Shown piece by piece: positions 29,990 to 39,032 of a stretch of 64,000 nucleotides of DNA (within the stretch, counting starts at the first letter, position 1; each line of letters begins with the position of its first letter). The position numbers and the translations under genes were made by a program. The notes under the pieces were generated by a model. It ran no database searches and was not told the DNA's origin. It saw only the letters and a list, made by a program, of their open reading frames with translations. The stretch comes from Acridotheres tristis (Eukaryota > Chordata > Aves > Passeriformes > Sturnidae). The stretch is taken from the NCBI GenBank assembly GCA_037013685.1, contig CM072899.1:9652479-9716478 (forward strand). The letters run 5' to 3'.

Positions 29990-30113
29990 CTTTCCCTTTC
30001 CTTCCCCTTTTCCCTTTTCCCTTTCCCCTTTCCCTTCTCCCTTTCCCCTTTCCCTTCTCCCTTTCCTTTTTCCCCTTTATCTTCTTCTCATTTTCTTTTC
30101 CCTCCTCTCTCCC
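29990..30113. repeat. Homopyrimidine tract with 20-bp tandem unit
   Basis: Positions 29990-30078 are 89 consecutive pyrimidines; the tract then runs to 30113 with only two A interruptions. Inside, a 20-bp unit is exactly repeated at 30021-30040 and 30041-30060. The minus strand is purine-only, with many GGG and GGGG runs separated by short A runs. Confidence 0.93.
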
Positions 30114-32576
30114 AAAGTGCATTACAGCAGGAAGAATTCATCCCTACCATTACACTTGGTTTATTCCCCCAGCAATTGCACTTTCCAGGCTGGTTACAAG
30201 AGCCATTCCTCCTTAGAGAGGTGAGCAAAGCCAAGTGAGGCTCAGAAACCTAGTGCAAGAATGAAACCCCCCACAGTACTTCCTCAAAAAGAAGCTGCTG
30301 AGAGAAAGATCTAGAAAACACCTCCCAACCCCATGTTTTGAGTGGTGGGGTGATCAGCTTCTCTGTATCTTCAGCACTGGGGTGAGTGAGAACCTGGACC
30401 AGGCTCTGTTTTCCTTGTACCCATCACAATATTGCTGAGTACCCTGCAAGTGTGAGCAGGTGTTGCACAGCCCTTTGTGTCCTCCTGCAGAAACACCTCC
30501 TGGTCCAATGCAACAATGCTGGTTGACTCCTTACAGTAAAGTTATTGCACAGCCTACTCTATCCCTTCTGTGTTTCTTTTAAAATTAGCTTGAGTGTAAT
30601 AGCTTCGTGTTAATCACACCTCACAAATATTGCCGGGTTGCTGACTCCTGACCTTTGATTTGAGGCAAATCTTCTCCTAGAATAATTAATAGAGGCTTGG
30701 CTGGTATTTCCTCAATAAATGTCTCTATAAAATGGATTTGGAGCAATTCTCGTCTGTGATGGAGATGAGAATTAAAAGCCACAGCGAGGTGGCCCATGCT
30801 GTGTGTGGCAGGAGGAGTGACTGTAGGCTGGAGGTGGGACTGTGGTTTCCTAAAATCTCATTAATAATCCTAGTCCTGTGGCTCTTTTGTCTCACCGTCA
30901 TGCTGAGACCTCCCTGGGAAGCACCTGGCAAAGCTGAGAAGTTTGGATGCTGGGTAAACTGGACAGGAGTAGGTATTTTCCTTGCAAAGAAAGGTCTGAT
31001 GGTCTGGAAAGCTTCCCTTCAGCTGGAGGGATATAAATCCATGTCCCTCTTCAGAGGATGTGTGCTGGACATACACAGGCTGCAAGACTGACATACTCCT
31101 GGTGTTTGCTGTTGGAAGAGATCCTCAGTCTCTTGGTGCTTCCTGTGCTGACAAATGCTTAAGTGCACCTTCTGCAGGCTTTAGCTGGGTGCTTTGTGTA
31201 TCTTTTGATTAAACTGGGACTGTGCTTTTTACCAGGGCCTGCTGATCTCCCCAGTGGTCCTTTTCATCAGAGAATAAACAGTGTTTTATGTGAAGCCTGC
31301 ATAACCTTTACTGTGCTCATTCCTCCTGCTTCTCCCCTGTGAAAAATGGCACTGTGAGTAGACCAGAGCCTGAACATCCCTTGGCTGATCCCCAAGGGGA
31401 ATTTCCAAGGTAAATTTCTGTCTCCAGAGACTCAGAATCTTCAACAAATCTCAGAAAAGACCTTGCTGCAGCTTAGCTTCCCAGATCTGCATTAATGCTC
31501 CCATTTATCAGAGAGCAAGAATGAGCCATGCATCAGGTTTGGAGCCAAGTAGCATCAGCATTTTTAGTGGAGCATATCTTTGGAAGGGAAAAGCCTTACT
31601 ATGAATAATTAAAGGCTGAGGAGGCATCAGATGCTCTGAGGGCACTGCTGGCCTTTCCTTCAAAGTGGATGACTGGGTCTTCATGAGTGCTTTCAAGGGG
31701 GCTGTCACCTACACATGGGGGGTGCCAGTTATTGGCTGTCTGATGATGGTAACACATTTGTGAATCTCACCTCTTTGTGATGGCTTCAGGTAATCTGGAA
31801 GCAAATGTGTGTAACAGCTGGAGGGAGTTTCTGTCTAATCAGCCAGAAACACAGGCTTGCTTTGTCCTCCCCCTTCCTCAGAAGAGATGGATAGGTTTGG
31901 TGCAGGCTTATGCTAACAGGTGCAATTTCGTAGGAGTTTCATAGTCTCACTTACAGCATCTATTAAGCTGAGCTGCCCCTGTATTGTCTGATGGGAGAGG
32001 AGGCTGTTGTGAGGAGGGGGTTGGTAGTGCTGTGTCTGCTCCCACTGTCACACTGGAGGAGCTCAAACAAGCAGTTGAGGTGGAATTTTGGAGCTGGTGC
32101 TGAAGCACAGAGGAGATGACTGGCTTGTCATCAGCCACGAGACTTCTGAGTACTTCAGAAAGTGGTATCTTGTATTCTTGTGCCTTTTCTTTTTGGTTTG
32201 TTTGGGGAAAAGCCAATAACAGAGATGTCCTTATGATCTTACATTTTTGTGCTTGTAATACCATTGATGTGACTGTTACAGAGCCTTTGAGCAATCTATT
32301 CCTCAATATTTCTATTTAATCCAAAGTAAAGAGAGGAGAGTTCTTTCCATGAGCAATTTGTTGTAATACTCTTCATTATCATGTAGATCTTGTGCAGAGG
32401 CAGTTTTGCTTCTTGAGTGTTCTTCTTTGTTAAGTCACCATGTGACATGGACCATAGATGACCAAGCTAAAGATTTGCTGCTTCACATGGCAAGTCAGCA
32501 CTGTGGGCCAACCCCTGCATTTAGAGATGGAAAAGGCTGTATGAGAAGTGTCTTCAGGTGCTCTCTTGTTTTGCAG

Positions 32577-32724
32577 ATACTGTAGCAAATGCTTCTGGTC
32601 CTTTACTAGTTGAAATAGCAAGGACTCCAGGGTCTGCACTGGGAATCACACTGACCACAGCCATGCACAGGAACAAGCAGGTCATTGTCATCGACAAGAT
32701 CAAGCCAGCCAGCGTGGTGGACAG
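32577..32724 (+). CDS. GRIP2: GRIP2 coding exon W7: first half of PDZ3
   Basis: A 148-nt exon, phase 1 in and phase 2 out, window residues 225-274. It starts [19 protein letters not shown], the GRIP2-like lead into PDZ3, followed by the binding loop [10 protein letters not shown], the [10 protein letters not shown] strand and KPASVVDR. The donor is CAG|GTACAG. The binding loop keeps a Gly between two hydrophobic residues, but the usual Gly-Gly after the second strand is replaced by Thr-Thr. A CT-rich 15-bp repeat begins 27 bp after the donor, followed by an LTR-like insertion. Confidence 0.96.
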
Positions 32725-32751
32725 GTACAGATCTGAACAGGCTACTCCTAG

Positions 32752-32810
32752 CTCTGCTTTTCCTTTCTCTGCTTTTCCTTTCTCTGATTTTCCTTTCTCT
32801 GCTGCTTTTT
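32752..32810. repeat. CT-rich 15-bp minisatellite next to the W7 donor
   Basis: About four copies of a unit close to TCTCTGCTTTTCCTT, one with a GATT variant. On the transcribed strand it is pyrimidine-rich and holds several UCUCU motifs. Confidence 0.88.
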
Positions 32811-32899
32811 TGTCCCCTTCCTAGTTATAAGCCAGTCTTAATGTCCACATGTTCTTAGCACTGTTTGTGCTAAAAATATGTAGGCTGTGGTGAGACCAT

Positions 32900-33687
32900 G
32901 ATGAAGCAGCTGTGCTCCTGCAGCCCCTGGGAATCCACAGGGATGCAGAGATCCACCCCCAGCCCGTGGGGATCCACAGGGGTGCAGAGATCCACCCCCA
33001 GCCCGTGGGGATCCAGGGGGATGCAGAGATCCACCCCAGCCCGTGGGGAAGGTGCCCATGCTGGAGTGGGGGGTGCCTGGAGCAGGCTGTGATCCAGTGA
33101 GGACCCAGTGGAGAGAGGGGCTCTGCTCCCAGGCTGGAGCAGCCTGTCCTTGGAGGGCTGCACCCCGTGGAATGCTGACCCCCAGCACAGCAGTTTTGGG
33201 AGGACTGTGTGCCCGTGGGAGGGGCTCACATTGCAGCAGGTGTGGTCGGACTGTCTGCCCCTGAGACTGGACCCACGCTGGAGAAGTTCATGGAGAATTG
33301 TGTCCCGTGGGAGGGACCCCATGGGCTCACAGGGCTCCTCTCCCTGAGCAGTGGAAGAAAATCTCAGTGATGAACTGACCAAAACCCCCAAGCTCTGTGT
33401 CCCTGTGCTGTCAGTGGGAAGTAGGGAAGAACTGGGGAGAAGAAATAGTGTTTTAAGAGCTTATTTTACTTCGCATTATTCTCCTCTGATTTTGATAGTA
33501 GTAAACTCAATTTGTACCGTGAAGTTGAGCCTGTTTTGGCCTTGGAGTGTTTTTTCCTAGTCCTTATCTCAACTCATAAACCCTTTGCTTAACTTTTTTT
33601 TTCTCTCCTCTGCCCAGCTGTGGAAGAGGAGGGCGAGTGAGTGGCTGTTGTGGGTGCCTGGTGTTGGGCCAGTGTCAAACCATGACA
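32900..33687 (+). mobile_element. LTR-like endogenous retrovirus remnant (probable solo LTR)
   Basis: The sequence resembles LTRs common in songbird genomes as I remember them. It has repeated CCCGTGGG and GATCCAC blocks, GTGGGAGGGACCCCATGG, a CTCTCCCTGAGCAG segment, GATGAACTGACC and an end GTCAAACCATGACA finishing in CA. A 5-bp ACCAT flanks both sides (32895-32899 and 33688-33692), a possible target-site duplication, though the left end does not start with the expected TG. No gag, pol or env coding sequence is present. The family name and the exact left border are uncertain. Confidence 0.62.
32924..33048. repeat. 39-bp tandem repeat inside the LTR-like element
   Basis: Three copies start at 32924, 32963 and 33002, each beginning CCC(C/G)TGGG and containing GCAGAGATCCACCCC. 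A partial fourth copy lies at 33040-33048. The third copy is one base shorter. It produces chance open frames on both strands. Confidence 0.9.
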
Positions 33688-33867
33688 ACCATCCTAGCTG
33701 GGTAGTGCTTGAACCTGAGGCTCAAATTGGAATGAAAAAAATTATATATGAAATTAACAAGAATTTAAACACTAATTTGCAGTTGAACTTTGTGTGTGTT
33801 CTCCTTACTGTGAGGATGTGGATTTTGGCCATGTGTGTAATTGCCTCTCCTGCTGTTTCCTTTGCAG

Positions 33868-34037
33868 ATGTGGTGCATTGCACGTTGGTGACCACATTCT
33901 CTCCATTGATGGCACAAGCACAGAACACTGCTCCTTATTAGAGGCAACTCAGCTTTTAGCTGCCACATCTGAAAATGTCAAGCTGGAGATATTACCTGTT
34001 CACCAAAGCAGGCTGCCTTTGAAGCCTCCAGAAACAG
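33868..34037 (+). CDS. GRIP2: GRIP2 coding exon W8: second half of PDZ3 and start of linker
   Basis: A 170-nt exon, phase 2 in and phase 1 out, window residues 274-331. It reads [17 protein letters not shown], helix B as [13 protein letters not shown], and the last strand [10 protein letters not shown], then a short basic/Pro linker ([10 protein letters not shown]). Helix B begins with Leu rather than His, so the groove is unlikely to be class I. It is 24 nt longer than the 146-nt second-half exons, the excess being linker. The donor is CAG|GTGTGT. W7 and W8 join as R-CGALHVGD with no gap against the family pattern. Confidence 0.96.
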
Positions 34038-37000
34038 GTGTGTCTTCTGTGCCTACACTGTTGGTCACCCTCAAAACTCACTTGAGGTCCCTACAAGGGT
34101 TTCTTGCTTTTGAGTGCTGGCAACAGATTCCAAAGAGAGACATCTGTAGAGGAAAAAAAAAATGGATGCTTTGATGAAATGTATATGATGAGATGATGTT
34201 CTTCAAGGATGTGAAAAGGAAAAAGAGACAACATCTGAACATCTGTGCTTGAATAGGGAAATTGGAGATGGGAATCCCAGGGTTTTGCAGTGGTGAGTGC
34301 TGTGCAAGCCACTTCCTTAGTGCCTCAGATAAGAGACTTTAATCGAGAGGGAGGAAAACAACCTTGCTGCTGGCAAATACATTTCCAAGCTCAGTTTTAT
34401 TTTGCTGATGGCTGGTAGGGCTTTGTAAAGGATGTGTTCAGTAGCTGGACGGGGTCCTGATGGACTTCCAAAGCTGGAATGTAAGTGTTCATCTTTCAGA
34501 CCAGCCTGCTTGAGATGCAGCTATGTCTGGGCAGCCAAGGGTAGAGTGAATCTATCTGTAGCTGCTGGTTTCCACCACCCATACAAAAGAAGTACCAAGG
34601 AAGTAAATTCTGGCTCCAGTAAGACCAAGCCCAGAGTGTCTGTAAAATGTCATTAGGAATTCACCCTCATGAGCATTCTTGTTGCCCACCTTTAGTTCCT
34701 CCCTCCACATGAGAAACTATCTCAGGCTCTCCTATAAATTTCATTGTGACCATGGCCTCAGTATTAGTGTAGTTGTTGCAGCTCTTGCCTGCAGTTTTGT
34801 TACACTCTGTACTGGCAGTCTTGTAATTCAGGTATTTTGAGTGTGACTGTTCAGTACCAGTCCCTTTTTCCACCATTTTCAATCACATATCTCTCAGGGA
34901 CATTTATTTTAATAATATTGATGCAGAGTACACCAAGGCACAGCTTCTCCTTCCACTCTCTTCTAGGGTGGTTGGGGAAAGGACAGTATCTTACGGCCTT
35001 CCTTAAACTGATACAGTGAAACCTAAAACCTAAAAACATCTCCAATGTCTAGAAATAAATCCCTTACGTGTCCAGTCCAATTTGTGCAGAATTGGAGCAG
35101 TTTAACAAAGTGAATGGATGACTTGACCTTTGTGCCCAAGAAAAAATGGAAAGCTATAATCCTTTTTCAATGGCTGTTAAAATGAAGTATTCTCCTCCTT
35201 CCATTAGTGCCCTGCTCCTAATCTTCTTGAGAATATGTGCACTGAGCAGCTGCTCAGGAGAAGGAGGCTCATGGAAGGACAGGTCAGTGTGATCAGAGCC
35301 TGTTTACCCAAACCCTCATACACAGATCAGTTTGCTGTGGCAGAAATACAGAACACAAACTTGGGACAATAATTGCAACACATGAGTATGAAAAATTAGG
35401 GATGTAACAATTGTTCACACTTTTGATTAAACTCTTTGACACATGAAGGATCATAGGGAAGGACACTGTGCCAAATCCACAGGCTGCTCTTTCTGAGTTT
35501 AGCAAACAGAGAGAGTGAGGAAACATGGACCCTGCAAAAACAAACCCTTGTGGTTGGCAAGAGAGTGGAGCCCAGGGAAAGAAGCTGAGGAGAGGATTTG
35601 ATGCAGATCCATCCCTATTCAGCACTTGCATTACTGAGTCCTTTCAGCCTGTGCCTGCATGGTGTTTGTCCTTACTTTTTTTTTGAAGTGGCTTCTTGTG
35701 CAATCAGCATCTGGTTGGAGGAGGTGGAGAGGGATCTCAAGCTGGATCAATGGCCATGCAAAAATATGGCCTAATGCTGAAGCATGGGATTTGTCAAACT
35801 GAGTTGGATTTCTCTGTGGTTCTGGGGGCACTTGGAGAGTTTGTGGGAGGATTATGCCCTGCTCACAGGATCAGTGGGGCACATGGTACCCAGGAGCAGT
35901 GCTGGGATGGATGGGTTTCCTCAGGCAGGGATGATGTGTGAAAGACTGGGGAAGGCTGTTTTCACAGAATTCTCCTTCTCTCCCTCAATTTGCTGACAGC
36001 TGAGTTTCAAAGGCACATTTTTTTCTGTTGTCAATGTAAGCCAAGAATTAATAGACAAATGGGAGAGTTTTTAGTTGTTATAAGTGGATTAAATTATTTT
36101 GTATATATGCCATAAGCTCTGTCCCTGATGTTCAAAGTGTTTAATTTATTAAGAACTTTTCTTTTTGTCTAGATGTAGCTAATTTGATTATTGTTTTTAA
36201 AAGCTGCCTGGCTCAAAATTTACTTTTGAAAATACACAAAATAGAAACCCCTGAGCTGGAAGTGTATTTTTAAAAGCTTGATGGAATAAGTGCTAAACTC
36301 ACTAAATGTTTGGCAAAGACTAAATATAATCACTATGTTGTCTGGAAAATCTGAACTAAATTATTTAATGCCTGTGATGTACACACAAAAAATAGATTTC
36401 TGCAGTTCAAGGCACTAACAGATGACCTTTAAAGGACATCTCTGGGTGGGCTCAGTAAATAAAATAAGTCCCTCTCCCAGGTTTGCACCCTCAAAAGGTT
36501 CTGGTAGTGCCAGTGGTGGTGGCATTTCTGCCTGCTCAGAGGACTCGGAGGCAGGAGGAAATGTCATCCTGGGAAGGTGCTGGCCTGTCAGTGCAAGTGG
36601 CTGTGAGATTAAGAACCCTGGGATAACGTGTGGCTGCGGTGATCCTCTGCTGTGGGATGCTCTCCATGCTTAGCTGAATAAAAAAAGCTTGAAATCTTAC
36701 TTGTTAGCCAGAAATTCCTCTCAGAGGAAAAGAGGTCCAGGCAGCATGGTGCAGAGATTTGGGACAGAACACCTGGTGTTGGGCAAGGAAAACCAAACTG
36801 ACCCTGTGCTGCCCAGGGGCAAAAGGAGCATCAGTGAGAACAGACAAGGGACCTGTGCCTGGGGACTGTTTGAGACACTTCAGAAGAGACTTGTGGCTTT
36901 GTGACTTGGTGTTGCAAAGCTGCAGTTCCTGGACAGGGGGTTTCCAGATGATGGATGTCACACTGCAACAGATTCTGCCAGCATGTGCTGTGGTTAGGGT

Positions 37001-37696
37001 TGAAGTTAAAGCAGTGTTGTGCCCTTGAACTGTCTCTGCCACGTTGGTGCTATGCTTTCACTTGCTGCTTGCCACAGCGTTGGCATATTTCCTGTGCTGG
37101 TGGCCTCCTTAATTGGCTTTAAGCAGTGGTGCAGAAACCCCCTTTTGTTGTGGTGAGCTGGAGGTGGCTCTGTGCTACTCCTGTCTTTCATCCTTGTATG
37201 CATTCCTGTGCAAGAGCAGCTGCTAAACAACCAAATGTTGAAGCCAAGCAAAGTGCTCACAGCACGAGGAGAAGGTGTTGAGCCGTGTCACAGGGAGAGC
37301 AGCTGTGGCAGCAAGGTGGGAAACAGCACAAGGAGCCTTCCCTGGTGCTGATGGCCTCTGCAGGAATCTCGTGGCTGGATGGAGATTATGCATGTCGCAC
37401 AACAGACTGCAAATGGTAATGACATGTGTGCTGCCAGCGTGGCTGAGTCAGGCTGCTGGCACAGGATGCAGAGTTTTTTGTGGGAAAGGGGAGGATTTCT
37501 GCCACTTTGCATCAAGTGTCATGAGGTTATGTGGGGTTGTGTTTTTGCTGCTGATGCTTGATATGCAGTGGTTGGGTCCCTGTTCAGTCAGTATAAAGCT
37601 CTTTTCTACAATCTCCTGGGTTATGGTTCTTACCTTTTCTTTCTCTTCTTTCTCCTTCCTGCCTGTGGTGACTGCTGCTCCCCTGGATGCCATCAG
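34038..37696 (+). other. GRIP2: GRIP2 intron before the PDZ3-PDZ4 linker exons
   Basis: A 3.7 kb phase-1 intron, GTGTGT to GCCATCAG. I see nothing coding and no clear repeat family. Confidence 0.86.
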
Positions 37697-37822
37697 TCAA
37701 GGTGCAGAAGAGTGACCACCATCACTGCTGGGACCCCTGTGTCAACTACTGTCACACCCACCACCCTGGACACTGCAAGACACCCACTTGGAATCAGACA
37801 TCTGGACAGGATTACTGCAAAT
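37697..37822 (+). CDS. GRIP2: GRIP2 coding exon W9: His/Cys-rich part of PDZ3-PDZ4 linker
   Basis: A 126-nt exon, phase 1 in and out, window residues 331-373. It encodes VKVQKSDHHHCWDPCV, then NYCHTHHPGHCKTPTW, then a short NQTSGQDYCK tail. In 42 codons there are seven His and five Cys. VKVQ, WDPC, PGHC and PTW match the human GRIP2 linker as I recall it, so this is a genuine exon despite its odd composition. The donor AAT|GTAACC is weak. Being symmetric and a multiple of three, the exon could be skipped without a frameshift. Its function is unknown. Confidence 0.92.
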
Positions 37823-38472
37823 GTAACCTCAGTGCATGGCATTGCCCTCATCCTGCCTGTGCTCATTCTTGTTGTGCGCCTCCATTTCCTTAATATTCAG
37901 ATCCATAGTGTGACTTGTTGCTTGTTTCCTCCTCAGTCATCTGGTTCTACCTCCACAGCCCAGTGCTGAGGTACAAAATCAGTATCTGCAGCCCAGCACA
38001 CACAGATCTGGTAAATGGGACAAGAGCAGTGTGCTGGGCAGACCCATGTACCCATCCTCTAACCCTCTGTTCCTGTGCCTGGTTTCATACAGCAAAAACG
38101 AGTTGCTGTGGGACTGGGAAGGGTATCTGGTATTGTGTAGGAATGTGATACAGCAACACATCCAGCTCAGACCCTAGTGCCATACAGTTTGCTAACAGCA
38201 GGATTATGGCTGCTTCAAAATCTGTAGATGCACTTCTTGTCAGGAGTGGGCTCTGTGCTGCCCCAGGTTTCTTGTCTTGCGCTAGTAACAGGGGAGAGGA
38301 CACATTGCACTGTGTGAAACTGTGGGAAGCAAACATTCCTTGGGTCTTGAGCCCTGGAGCTGGAAAGGAGGAGCTGCTCCAAAGCCATGAGGTGTTTGAT
38401 GGCTCTGTTAGTGGGTGACCCCCCTGCTGCAGCCCCCTGTGCACGCCCCTAACGTGCTCTGTGTTTCCCCAG
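37823..38472 (+). other. GRIP2: GRIP2 intron between the two linker exons
   Basis: A 650-nt phase-1 intron, GTAACC to TTCCCCAG. Nothing else was recognised. Confidence 0.88.
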
Positions 38473-38625
38473 CTCTGGTGGCTGCCAACTTCTCGTCTCC
38501 CACCATGAACGCGCAGGGATTCCCGTGCCAGAACTCCAACACGCTACCTCGCAGCTCCCACCCCATGAGCCCCCGCACCACCATGCTCAGGAGGAGGCAG
38601 AAGAAGAAGGAGCACAAGAGCTCAT
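38473..38625 (+). CDS. GRIP2: GRIP2 coding exon W10: Ser/Pro and polybasic part of PDZ3-PDZ4 linker
   Basis: A 153-nt exon, phase 1 in and out, window residues 373-424. It encodes a Ser/Asn-rich stretch ([18 protein letters not shown]), the [15 protein letters not shown] segment typical of GRIP1/2, then the basic cluster [13 protein letters not shown]. It is likely disordered, with proline-directed Ser/Thr sites (SSPT, MSPR). The donor is CAT|GTAAGA. Like W9 it is symmetric and skippable in frame. The exon is GC- and CpG-rich compared with the introns around it. Confidence 0.95.
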
Positions 38626-38845
38626 GTAAGAGCAGTCTTGGGCCGGGCTGGGTTGGAGGGGGATGCATGCTGGCCTTGCTGTCTTTGTTGTCACCTATTA
38701 GCCAGGGTCAAATGACTTGTGTCAGCACTGTCAGTGCCTCCCTCTTCCTTGGTCACTGTCCCCAGCACCGCCAGACCAAGGTCTGGAGCCAGGCTGTTAT
38801 GTTGACCATGGCTGCCCTGACCTTCTGCCTCTCTCATCCTCTCAG
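38626..38845 (+). other. GRIP2: GRIP2 short intron before PDZ4
   Basis: A 220-nt phase-1 intron, GTAAGA to CCTCTCAG, the shortest in the window. No other feature was seen. Confidence 0.9.
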
Positions 38846-39032
38846 TGTCACTGGCCTCCAGCACGGTGGGTCCTGGCGGGCAGATAGTCCACACGGAGAC
38901 AACAGAGGTGATCCTCAGGGGAGACCCTTTGAATGGCTTCGGACTGCAGCTCCAGGGAGGCATCTTTGCTACTGAAACTCTGTCTTCCCCACCTCTCGTC
39001 CGTTTTATTGAGCCTGACAGCCCGGCAGAGAG
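38846..39032 (+). CDS. GRIP2: GRIP2 coding exon W11: first half of PDZ4
   Basis: A 187-nt exon, phase 1 in and phase 2 out, window residues 424-486. It starts [20 protein letters not shown], a block nearly invariant in GRIP1/2 as I recall it, then PDZ4 strand A (EVILRGDP), the binding loop [22 protein letters not shown] and [10 protein letters not shown]. In GRIP1, PDZ4 has little ligand role of its own but is needed for PDZ5 to fold. The donor GAG|GTTAGA has T at +3, like W4. Confidence 0.96.

Larger units (their letters stand above)
26796..32576 (+). other. GRIP2: GRIP2 intron between PDZ2 and PDZ3
   Basis: A 5.8 kb phase-1 intron, GTAAGG to TTTTGCAG. It contains a GGT/T-rich tract (27348-27417) and a long homopyrimidine tract (29990-30113). 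Open frames on both strands carry no recognisable domain; those across the pyrimidine tract are Lys/Arg/Gly/Glu or Pro/Phe/Ser low-complexity artefacts. Confidence 0.87.
32725..33867 (+). other. GRIP2: GRIP2 intron inside PDZ3, mostly repeat-derived
   Basis: A 1,143-nt phase-2 intron. About three quarters of it is repeat: a CT-rich minisatellite (32752-32810) and an LTR-like element (32900-33687). The acceptor TTTGCAG is normal. Confidence 0.9.

Noticed and set aside
29718..30238. Lys/Arg/Gly/Glu-rich minus-strand frame and Pro/Phe/Ser-rich plus-strand frames
   Set aside because: They are translations of the homopyrimidine tract and its complement, not genes.
32838..33391. Repetitive 116- and 173-codon minus-strand frames and plus-strand repeats
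   Set aside because: They come from the 39-bp repeat and adjoining LTR-like sequence. The unit is a multiple of three, so several frames stay open.
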